NCBI GenBank assembly: GCA_963169345.1
Contig: CAUJCT010000045.1
Location: 1 to 35,830 of the forward strand
Reading direction: 5' to 3'
Source: Bacteroidota bacterium
Lineage (GTDB): Bacteria > Bacteroidota > Bacteroidia > NS11-12g > UBA955
Length of the DNA: 35,830 nt
Under the pieces are notes generated by a model. The model made no database searches. It was not told the origin of the DNA and worked only from the letters and a program-made list of their open reading frames with translations. Shown here piece by piece: positions 8,865 through 15,572 of the stretch. How positions within the stretch are numbered: the first letter of the stretch is position 1; each line of letters begins with the position of its first letter. Position numbers and translations under genes: made by a program.

Positions 8865-9401
8865 TTAATTTCTTTTAACAGGTACTTTATTTCGCTTTAA
8901 ATATGCTACAACTCTAAGCTCAACCATTTGAGATACCGAATCGTACCATTTCGTATTACCAATTCCCTCCCAATCGCGGGTTTGCTCTGTATAATCTGTG
9001 ACGCTAGCATATACTGCAGGGTCGTCTCCCTCATCCAAGTATACGAATAAAAAAGTTCCACTTCCTTCGCCCCCATCGATGATATAAAATGGACGGGTAA
9101 TAGGCATTATACCTGAATTGAAGTCCAGCAGGTCCTCTCTATATGTATAATTCATTTCTTCCTGAGGGTTGGGCGTTTCTTCTAAGTCTCCCGCAAATAA
9201 AATATCATTCACATAACTTCCTTTGCCACAAAGAAAAAGTAATTCTCGAAGTGCCTGAGGAAACTTTTTCCCATTGTTGTATTTTTGTTCTAGGTACTCA
9301 ATCTCCATAATTGTCATTGGTTCATTAGGAAAATAATACTCCGATGATGGTAGCTGGTCAGCAGGGTTATCTCTTAGTAATTTCAAATATTTTATATGCA
9401 T
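8865..9401 (-). CDS. SUKH (SMI1/KNR4) family immunity-like protein
   Basis: The 178-residue product fits the SUKH superfamily. Residues about 28-62 carry the typical start (TIMEIEYLEQKY, then FPQALRELLFLCGKGSY), where a helix with Ile/Glu is followed by a Leu-Pro-like turn and a helix ending in a Cys/Gly-Gly-like patch. The central PFYIIDGGEGSGTFLFVYLD and DPAVYASVTD strands and a late WYDSVSQMVE helix complete the fold. SUKH proteins usually neutralise toxins of polymorphic toxin systems in the cytoplasm. No toxin gene is adjacent, so it is an orphan. It lies in the segment bounded by the gene-end repeats, which suggests it is accessory DNA. Confidence 0.7.
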   Translation of the reverse strand: MHIKYLKLLRDNPADQLPSSEYYFPNEPMTIMEIEYLEQKYNNGKKFPQALRELLFLCGKGSYVNDILFAGDLEETPNPQEEMNYTYREDLLDFNSGIMPITRPFYIIDGGEGSGTFLFVYLDEGDDPAVYASVTDYTEQTRDWEGIGNTKWYDSVSQMVELRVVAYLKRNKVPVKRN

Positions 9402-9491
9402 AATTCTAATTTAGTATACTTTGACTAAAACTCTTTCCACTACAATTACCCCACTTCTTAGTACTAAGTTTGTTCAAATTTAAGTTATTTT

Positions 9492-9686
9492 TTAAAACGT
9501 ACTCTTTTTGGGGGAGCCTACACAACACACTTCCATTTCTAAACGGTGAGCATTGTGAACTATTCTATCTAGTATGGCATCAGCTATTGTTTTCTCGCCG
9601 ATTACTTCGTGCCAGAGTTTAACTGGAACTTGAGATGTTATAATGGTAGATTTTTTACCATGTCTGTCTTCAATCATATCAATGAC
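9492..9686 (-). pseudogene. istB: istB remnant (IS21 helper ATPase, C-terminal end)
   Basis: About 65 codons match the C-terminus of IstB, the AAA+ helper of IS21-family transposition. The stretch IEDRHGKKSTIITSQVPV, followed by KLWHEVIGEKTIADAILDR and VHNAHRLEM, is characteristic. All upstream parts (Walker A and B) are missing, because the frame runs into unrelated AT-rich DNA at about 9686. The final codons read through the element's terminal repeat before a stop. It cannot be functional. Confidence 0.85.
9511..9526 (+). repeat. Left inverted repeat of the IS21-derived cassette
   Basis: GGGGAGCCTACACAAC is the exact complement of 10198-10213. It overlaps the last codons of the istB remnant. 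Confidence 0.85.
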
Positions 9687-10215
9687 TTTTTTTATCAGAC
9701 ATCAATGATTCATTTTTTAATAAATAATAGTAAAACCATACACTTAAGAAAGACGCAAAGAATATATGATAAAGTGGCAAGATTAACCACAATATTGGAT
9801 GATTTTTAAAATCTCTATATGGATTTAAAGTTAAGTACTGTTCCGCTATAGGAACTTGTATATAAATATATATAAATGAACCTATTATTATAAATAATAA
9901 ATAAATTGATATATATGATGTATAAAACTTTACTGGATTTATTGGTCTCAGCTTATTAATGAAATACTGCCAAAGTAGAAAAAAAGTTAACATAACGATA
10001 AGATGATAAGAAACCGGATATATTGTGTCAAACATCACATATAATATTTTGTTTAATAACGGAAAATCACTTAAACCAAATCTAGAAACAATCTTTCCTG
10101 GATTCCTATAGATTCCATAAACAATTAGCACAAAATTAGAGTAATTAAAAAATGCTATATAAATCACTAAAGCTAGTTTTTGCATCATTTTCCAATTGTT
10201 GTGTAGGCTCCCCAT
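9679..10215 (-). CDS. Unrecognised four-helix membrane protein inside the IS21-derived cassette
   Basis: I do not recognise this 178-residue protein. It has four clear hydrophobic segments (around 13-35, 60-87, 97-116 and 139-165) rich in Ile, Tyr and Phe, and short basic loops. There is no signal peptide and no motif I can name. The first possible ATG lies in the terminal repeat of the cassette (reading MGSLHNN), so the natural start may be one of the two Met codons at about 10188 and 10185, just before the first helix. The DNA is more AT-rich than neighbouring genes, and the 3' end runs into the istB remnant, with the stop overlapping its first codons. It may be a passenger gene or a decayed resident gene. 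Confidence 0.5.
   Translation of the reverse strand: MGSLHNNWKMMQKLALVIYIAFFNYSNFVLIVYGIYRNPGKIVSRFGLSDFPLLNKILYVMFDTIYPVSYHLIVMLTFFLLWQYFINKLRPINPVKFYTSYISIYLLFIIIGSFIYIYIQVPIAEQYLTLNPYRDFKNHPILWLILPLYHIFFASFLSVWFYYYLLKNESLMSDKKSH
10198..10213 (-). repeat. Right inverted repeat of the IS21-derived cassette
   Basis: This is the exact complement of 9511-9526. Outside it, ATTTTGAGTAC continues the partial symmetry with the left end (GAGTAC is present in both, read outward). Confidence 0.85.
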
Positions 10216-10367
10216 TTTGAGTACAACTCAAAAATAGACAATTTTCATTTTAGTTGTTTAGTTGTTTATTAGAATTATGATCTATATTTAAGTTTTTACT
10301 ACTGTTTCCATAAAAATTTATTATGGACTATACCTTTTATTCCTTAAACGAATAGTTATTATTATAC

Positions 10368-10397
10368 TTATTCTAAACCTTTAAAAGCAATGTCTTT
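10368..10397 (-). repeat. Gene-end direct repeat, intact-gene copy
   Basis: This is the last ten codons and stop of the membrane-protein gene, repeated at 8761-8790 with three mismatches. The two copies enclose about 1.6 kb with the SUKH gene and the IS21-derived cassette. Confidence 0.7.
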
Positions 10398-12083
10398 CAC
10401 CCACAAAGTTCCATCTTTACCTCTCTCTGCTGCCTCCAGTTTTATCCAGAAATTTGCGCCTGCCAATTTTGTATGCACCGGAAATTTAAATTCAAACTCG
10501 TGCCATTGCCCGTCTATGCTCATTTTTCTCTGTAATAAAACGGTCTGCTGTTCGATGTATTGCCCTTCTTTTGTGATGAGTATTCTCAAATAAGCCGACT
10601 TTAATGTGCTCCTCGCTCTCCCTCTTATTTGCACCAATACTCGATTGTCGCTCTCTGTCTTCTTCTCTGTTTTGATGTTTACAGATTCATCTATCTTTAA
10701 TGTTTGATTGACAACTATGCTGTCTGTATAGGGTTTTATTTCGTACTGACTGAAATCCCAGAATGGATAGGTGCTGTACTTGTAAACCTCATGCGTCCTC
10801 ATGAATATCATTGAGAACCTTTGCTTGTCCATATTGCACCAATTGATGATGTGGTTGTAATACTGATAAAGCACCACTCTGTTGTAAGCAAATGCCGCAA
10901 TTAGAACCGGTAAAATAATGTACTTTAACTGATGCTTTAATAGACTGTTGTTCCAGTTGTATACAAACAGAACGGCCATGATACCATAATACTCCGTTAT
11001 GGGTCTGCATCCGGATGTACAACCATAATGCAGGTAATACCACGATGATAAAATGTAAAGTAATCCTGCAAATCCAATTAATCCAATGAGTGTAACTTGA
11101 ATGGTCTTTCTGTGAAATCCAATAATTAACCCAATAAAAAGCAACAAAAACGCAGAGGGTGTATAAATAGCCCAACCATTGTCGAAGCCAAATAGAAACT
11201 CAATTAACTGTGCATGTTTTAAATTAAGCGTTTCTTGTCCGTATGGATATACCCAAAATTGTCCCGTTTGCCAATGCCAGATGAAAGTCTGAATCAATGG
11301 GAAAACTGTACACCCCATGATTAGTAAACTTACATGACCAATGTATTTCCTGATAGATAGGAAATAGGGAAGTCCAATGACAACAGGGACAATGATGGCA
11401 ACATAAAGATTCAATGGTCGAATGACTGTTATCAATCCTAATATCAATCCGATGGCAAATACTGTTATAGCTCTTTTACTAATTTTGAATCGATGTAAAA
11501 GGTACAACAAGCAAGCAAATGCAAAAAAAGTGTAGGCATGACTGTAGGCTGGATCATAGGTCAGGTAGGTCTGTAAATTGGTGCCAAATACAATGAAACA
11601 CAACAATAGAAATGACTGAAAATGGCTGGCGCCATAGGCTGTGAACAGTTGGAAATAAAAGAAAGCACCAAGCAACACAAAAAACACTACAGATACTAAA
11701 ATCCATTTTTGATAATGAAGCCCAAACCCGTGTCCATTCTCCTTATCAGTTGATTGAGCCATCAGATAAAATGGCGTTTGCAGCATAGCGACCCCTGAAT
11801 AGTATTTACATACTTTTTTATTGTTGTCAATTGAGTTGACTACCGGAGGCAAATAGTTTTTAAAAGTTTCTGTCTTTCTTAGAGTGGTGTCCAGAAAAGC
11901 AAATTGGGGGTCATTGTACTTGAAATAAGCCGGTAAAATCAGGTAATAACCTAAGGCATCTTCATTGATGACTTTGTCTGTACGTTGATACGTGTTTTGA
12001 ATGTGAAGAAGTAGCCAGATATAAAGAATCGAGAACAGTGTCAACCATAAGCCTTGCAATATGCGGGGTTGCCCCGAAGTCAT
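10368..12083 (-). CDS. Large GT-C-like membrane protein with C-terminal beta-sandwich
   Basis: A 571-residue polytopic membrane protein. After a first helix (about 11-28) comes an acidic loop, INEDALGYYLILPAYFKYND, which resembles the acidic motif that GT-C glycosyltransferases carry after helix 1. About ten further helices follow up to about residue 410. The last 130 residues (from about 435) look like a soluble beta-sandwich of the carbohydrate-binding type, ending LWVKDIAFKGLE, which would lie outside the inner membrane. The start codon overlaps the stop of the M43 protease gene by one base (TAATG), so translation is coupled. No exact family or sugar can be given. Its last codons are duplicated at 8761-8790. 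Confidence 0.65.
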   Translation of the reverse strand: MTSGQPRILQGLWLTLFSILYIWLLLHIQNTYQRTDKVINEDALGYYLILPAYFKYNDPQFAFLDTTLRKTETFKNYLPPVVNSIDNNKKVCKYYSGVAMLQTPFYLMAQSTDKENGHGFGLHYQKWILVSVVFFVLLGAFFYFQLFTAYGASHFQSFLLLCFIVFGTNLQTYLTYDPAYSHAYTFFAFACLLYLLHRFKISKRAITVFAIGLILGLITVIRPLNLYVAIIVPVVIGLPYFLSIRKYIGHVSLLIMGCTVFPLIQTFIWHWQTGQFWVYPYGQETLNLKHAQLIEFLFGFDNGWAIYTPSAFLLLFIGLIIGFHRKTIQVTLIGLIGFAGLLYILSSWYYLHYGCTSGCRPITEYYGIMAVLFVYNWNNSLLKHQLKYIILPVLIAAFAYNRVVLYQYYNHIINWCNMDKQRFSMIFMRTHEVYKYSTYPFWDFSQYEIKPYTDSIVVNQTLKIDESVNIKTEKKTESDNRVLVQIRGRARSTLKSAYLRILITKEGQYIEQQTVLLQRKMSIDGQWHEFEFKFPVHTKLAGANFWIKLEAAERGKDGTLWVKDIAFKGLE

Positions 12084-13435
12084 TATCTGACTACTATTTT
12101 CTCTTTGCTGATAATTTGTCCGCTGGCGTCTTTGATGATGACAAAATACAAGGCACTGGCCATGCCTGATAAATCTATATCAAAAACCTGATTAGACGTA
12201 AAACTTCTGTACAACACCTGTCTGCCACATGCATCGGTAATATTAACGCTGTATACCAGTGATTGTGGCTCCTGGATATGAATGTTCAGTTTAGAGGCAT
12301 CATCAACAGGATTAGGATACACTTTAACAGACCTGTCAACAGGCAAAGGTGTTTGTATGGTATCTGAACTGATATTGCGGTAGGGCAGAGTTTTTCTGAA
12401 ATTATTCAGCACATAACGCATCATATACGCTTGTTGCAAAGTAAACATGGCGGCACAACCATCCAGTGCATAATCCATGTAGTTTTCTGTTTGGTCAGGC
12501 TTGTCTCCAGCGCCGTCATTGCAGGTATTTTGACCCGTACAGGTTGAGTTGGAATATCGGGAATTCGGGGTATCAAAAATGCCATCATCAACTGAACAAC
12601 CAGTAGCACTGGTCCCGTCTCCCCAGGTATGTCTGAGTCCGAGATAATGTCCCACTTCATGCACTGCAGTTTTTGCTTCGGTATATTTTAAAGGGGATAA
12701 TGGATTTTTCTTGCCTGTTACTTTGTAATGTAAAACCACACCTGATTCGAAATCGTTGGTGTCTTTGGTGACATTGCCGGTATTGTCCCAGTTTGGAGCT
12801 CCGGTAGGTGGAGTAGCAAATCCATAGACTATAGCCAGATAATTTGGATATTCCATATCGCAAACCCAGATGTTCAAATAGCGCACAGGGTCCCAGGCTC
12901 TGACTCCTCCTTTGGTAGAGTCTTTCATATCGGTAGTATATGAACCATAGATATTTCTGGCAAAGGTGGTTTTAGTTGTGTAGCGTCTGTTGATGCCATT
13001 GGTTGGATTGCCATTGGGATCCACTGTGGCCAGTTTAAATTGGACACGAACATCCGCTGCAATTGGTTTAAACACAGTTCTGATACGCGATGTGTCAGGT
13101 GTAAGTTTTCTGTATGCCAGATTGAGTTCTTTAATCTGATTGTATATCAGAGAATCGTGGATGTTTTCGTTGGCGTTGTTGTATAGAATATGAAACACCA
13201 CCGGAATTTCGTAGTATTCTGTATCCGTAACTATGAGATCGCGTTTATCACTTTGTAATTGATTGTATTCATCCATAGCAGCTCTGTAATAAGCGTCCTG
13301 CCAGATGAAAAAATTAGGTTGTCGCTGTAATATGCGTTCTACTTCATATCGGTAGCCGCATTGCTCAACAGGCACTTGAGCAAAAGAATTCTGAACAATA
13401 AATGTGAAGAGCAAAAAGATTACATATCGAGTCAT
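12083..13435 (-). CDS. Secreted M43 (pappalysin-like) zinc metalloprotease with T9SS sorting domain
   Basis: The 450-residue product starts with a signal peptide (cut near FAQ, residue 20), then a pro-like segment. A metzincin catalytic domain follows with HEVGHYLGLRH at 259-269, the three zinc histidines and the catalytic Glu. The Met-turn is NYMDY (318-322), preceded by the Cys-rich FDTP region typical of M43 cytophagalysin/ulilysin-like enzymes. From about 372 (VYPNPVDD) to the end is a type A T9SS sorting domain with tail KEKIVVR. It should be an extracellular endopeptidase. It sits 8 bases after the enoyl-CoA hydratase gene and is coupled to the downstream membrane-protein gene. Confidence 0.92.
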   Translation of the reverse strand: MTRYVIFLLFTFIVQNSFAQVPVEQCGYRYEVERILQRQPNFFIWQDAYYRAAMDEYNQLQSDKRDLIVTDTEYYEIPVVFHILYNNANENIHDSLIYNQIKELNLAYRKLTPDTSRIRTVFKPIAADVRVQFKLATVDPNGNPTNGINRRYTTKTTFARNIYGSYTTDMKDSTKGGVRAWDPVRYLNIWVCDMEYPNYLAIVYGFATPPTGAPNWDNTGNVTKDTNDFESGVVLHYKVTGKKNPLSPLKYTEAKTAVHEVGHYLGLRHTWGDGTSATGCSVDDGIFDTPNSRYSNSTCTGQNTCNDGAGDKPDQTENYMDYALDGCAAMFTLQQAYMMRYVLNNFRKTLPYRNISSDTIQTPLPVDRSVKVYPNPVDDASKLNIHIQEPQSLVYSVNITDACGRQVLYRSFTSNQVFDIDLSGMASALYFVIIKDASGQIISKEKIVVR

Positions 13436-13443
13436 AAGGGCGT

Positions 13444-14226
13444 TTATTTTCCTGTAAAATTGGGTTGTCTTTTTTCAATGAAAGCTGTAACTCCTTCTTT
13501 GTTATCAGAGCTGCTTCCTGCAATTTCCTGGCAATACATTTCGTATTCCAGCATAGCTTCCAAATCGCTGTTAAACGATCTGTTGAGCATTTTTTTCATC
13601 AATCCAATGGCTTTGGTTGGCGCTTTGGCATAGTACTGTACAATGGCATCAGTTTCGGCATCGAGCTGATCGGCAGGAACACATCTGTTGACCATGCCCC
13701 ATTCATAAGCTTGTTTGGCTGTTACTTTACTTCCCATAGTGCTCAGTTCAAATGCACGTGCACTTCCTACCAATCTCGGTAAGAAAAAGGATGAACCGCT
13801 GTCTAAAACCAAACCAACATTGATGAACACTTCTATTAAACTGGCATTTTCGGAAGCTACTATAAAATCGGAAGCCAGAGCCAGCGAACAACCTGCCCCT
13901 GCAGCAACCCCATTGAGTTTGCATATAATTGGCTTGGGCATATTGCGCATTTCGCGAATGATTGGATTATAGCGTTTTTGAAGTGATTCAATAAAAGAAC
14001 GTTTTTCAACACCTGCTATGGCTTTTAAATCTTGTCCACTACAAAAGGCTTTTCCGGCTCCTGTTAAAACAACAACTCTTGTCTCTTCATCTTTTTTAAC
14101 GGCCTTTAAAGCATCCTGTAACTCATAGCTTTGCTCATCATTAAATGCATTAAAAACATCCTGACGGTTAAGTGTTATTGTAGTAACGTTTCCTTGCTTT
14201 TCAAATAGTAGACAATTATAACCCAT
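13444..14226 (-). CDS. Enoyl-CoA hydratase/isomerase family protein, PaaG-like
   Basis: The 260-residue cytoplasmic crotonase-fold protein has normal family length. The acyl-CoA binding/oxyanion segments are seen as AFCSGQDLKAI (60-70) and KLNGVAAGAGCSLALASD (103-120). The Asp in GLVLDSG (Asp142) sits where PaaG isomerases place their catalytic acid, whereas classic hydratases use two glutamates. This favours an isomerase of the PaaG type (ring 1,2-epoxyphenylacetyl-CoA isomerase or a 2,3-3,4 enoyl-CoA isomerase), but no other phenylacetate genes are near. It is first in the - strand run with the M43 protease, possibly only by location. Confidence 0.85.
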   Translation of the reverse strand: MGYNCLLFEKQGNVTTITLNRQDVFNAFNDEQSYELQDALKAVKKDEETRVVVLTGAGKAFCSGQDLKAIAGVEKRSFIESLQKRYNPIIREMRNMPKPIICKLNGVAAGAGCSLALASDFIVASENASLIEVFINVGLVLDSGSSFFLPRLVGSARAFELSTMGSKVTAKQAYEWGMVNRCVPADQLDAETDAIVQYYAKAPTKAIGLMKKMLNRSFNSDLEAMLEYEMYCQEIAGSSSDNKEGVTAFIEKRQPNFTGK

Positions 14227-14235
14227 AGTAAACTA

Positions 14236-14266
14236 CAAATTTAATCAATTTTTAAGAATATTCAAT
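14236..14266 (-). promoter_or_regulatory. Putative Bacteroidota promoter for the enoyl-CoA hydratase run
   Basis: Read on the - strand, ATTG, a 19-base spacer and TAAATTTG fit the -33/-7 pattern. The -7 box ends nine bases before the ATG, so the transcript would be nearly leaderless. Confidence 0.4.
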
Positions 14267-14492
14267 AAAAGGGATAGGTGATTAGTATATGATTGGTATA
14301 TATAAAATTTAGCAGTATAGACAGTCTGCGTATTCATATTCAACATATTAAGTTTAAAATTTGAGTATCAAATCAGTTATGATTGAAGTAAGATAGTTAA
14401 TTAATCTAATGAACTTAAAATGCCATTTCTTTTCTTCTCTGCTGCTTTAGATATACTGCTTTGGAAACGAAACGGCGCCCTTCAAACTGCCG

Positions 14493-14764
14493 GTTTAAAA
14501 GTTTGAAAAAAACCGGGGTACCCAATGTGACAGCTCGTAGAGATCGTCACAATAGGGTCGGTTTTTTCAAATCTTTTAAACAGTGCCAACTGAAAAACGA
14601 AAACTGGATTTAATGTAAAACTATTCTTTCAGTTGCACGAAGGCAGGATGGGGCGATTTCGACAGTTTCTTTTGCTGACTTTTCTTTATTCGCTCTGCTC
14701 ATGAGAACGCTGCGCTTAGTTTTCTAAAGAAAAGTTAGAGCCACCGCGGCTTGAGCGGGAAAAG
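14493..14764. repeat. Composite intergenic structured repeat, copy 2
   Basis: The 713-base gap between the enoyl-CoA hydratase and TIR-like genes has no gene that I can support, but holds four stem-loops. A long inverted repeat pairs 14493-14526 with 14546-14581 (GTTTAAAAG and TTTGAAAAAA blocks, with GTGAC at the inner end). A 12-bp hairpin with one bulge pairs 14583-14595 with 14627-14638. A 14-base stem pairs 14675-14688 with 14725-14738 with one G-T pair. A final hairpin CCGC-GGCTTGA-GCGG lies at 14744-14758, followed by an A-run. Order and loop match copy 1, but the stems differ in sequence, including paired changes in the last hairpin. Confidence 0.7.
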
Positions 14765-14939
14765 TTTATAGGTTTGTGTAGATAGCTGCATTTAAGAATA
14801 GCTATCTTTCTAACAATGTATAAAATTAAATAAAATGGGATTTAATATTTGTGTGGTCAATTATGGCTAAATTTCAAGATATTAAAGTTTAACTTTATAC
14901 ATGAAAAGCCTATCAACAATAAAAAATTAAAAAGAAAAA

Positions 14940-15335
14940 TCAGGCAAGTGTAACAATGGCTTCAGCAAGTTGTTTTGCATGCCAGCTTATAACTTTGTCG
15001 GCATTCTGTATCAGAAAACTACAGGTCTTTTTCTTATTGTCCCAGGGCGCTATGGCTATGATTGGCTTTTTGTGTTTCTTGGCTAATTCTACTTCCTTCT
15101 CCAGCTTCTCGTCGCAGCTTTCGTCAACCCCCGCTATCATTAAAAGGCAATCACTGAATTTGATGGTTTTTTCGATGTGTAAGTCTTCAGAATCTTCAGG
15201 ACCGATATCCAGTTTAAAGGCTTCTAAAAATTTGTATTTAATGCCTGATTTTTCAAGGAATTCAATCTTCTTTTTACACGCTTCTATATGACATTGCCAT
15301 GAGTAGCTGATATATAAATGATACGTTTTCTCCAT
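14940..15335 (-). CDS. Orphan TIR-like (DUF1863-type) domain protein
   Basis: The 131-residue single-domain protein opens with HLYISYSW (6-13), matching the first strand of TIR-like proteins of the DUF1863/ThsB-like group. It continues with a helix, then IEKTIKFSDCLLMIAGV, where the signalling-type domain has its third strand. Then come ELAKKHKKPIIAIAPWDNKK (typical KPIIGV-PWG-like turn) and a final ADKVISWHAKQLAEAI helix. Relatives act as NAD+-using or NAD+-recognising modules in anti-phage systems such as Thoeris. No ThsA-like or other effector gene is adjacent, so an anti-phage role is inference. A promoter-like element precedes it. Confidence 0.75.
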   Translation of the reverse strand: MEKTYHLYISYSWQCHIEACKKKIEFLEKSGIKYKFLEAFKLDIGPEDSEDLHIEKTIKFSDCLLMIAGVDESCDEKLEKEVELAKKHKKPIIAIAPWDNKKKTCSFLIQNADKVISWHAKQLAEAIVTLA

Positions 15336-15414
15336 TTAGTTTGGTTTGATATTCAGCACATTATGTGATAAAATCAAGTAAATTGACTATTAGTTGTTTA
15401 AGTTTAGTTAAACG

Positions 15415-15445
15415 CAAAACTAATAAAATCCTAGCTTTGTGCAAC
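15415..15445 (-). promoter_or_regulatory. Putative Bacteroidota promoter for the TIR-like gene
   Basis: On the - strand GTTG, a 19-base spacer and TAGTTTTG match the -33/-7 pattern (the -7 box is exact). It lies 79 bases upstream of the ATG at 15335. Confidence 0.45.
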
Positions 15446-15524
15446 AATTTCTTAAACAAAAAAAACAGAAAATTGTTTTCGGGTTTTTGTAAAAAATTGA
15501 ATCAGAGAGATTTATTATAAATAA

Positions 15525-15551
15525 AAAAAAGGACTTTGTGGGTCCTTTTTT
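15525..15551 (-). terminator. Rho-independent terminator after the sigma/barrel pair
   Basis: A 10-bp stem (AAAAAAGGAC with its complement) encloses a 7-base loop. On the - strand the stem is GGAC-rich at its top and ends in A/T tracts. It lies 21 bases after the stop of the barrel fusion gene. Confidence 0.7.
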
Positions 15552-15572
15552 ATAAATGGTCGATTTGGTAAT

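Larger units (their letters stand above)
9483..10240. mobile_element. IS21-family derived cassette (internally deleted or passenger-bearing)
   Basis: A segment of about 0.75 kb is bounded by matching ends in inverted orientation. The core 16 bases (9511-9526 and 10198-10213) are perfect, and further outwards both ends carry GAGTAC read outward from the element. The right end finishes ...AGACA, compatible with the TG...CA tips of IS21. Inside the left end is the 3' end of an istB gene; istA and most of istB are missing. The rest is an AT-rich stretch with one membrane-protein gene. No clear target duplication could be settled. Two decayed IS copies flanking a gene would look similar. Confidence 0.6.

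Noticed and set aside
9609..9809. A + strand open frame across the istB junction
   Set aside because: It is antisense to the istB remnant and the membrane-protein gene, and has low-complexity composition without motifs.
10308..10326. Hairpin CCATAA/TTATGG as a terminator of the membrane-protein gene
   Set aside because: The stem is short and AT-rich and has no good T-run on the - strand.
14940..15335. A complete Thoeris defence system
   Set aside because: No ThsA-like gene lies next to the TIR-like gene; neighbours are a repeat-filled gap and a sigma/barrel cassette.
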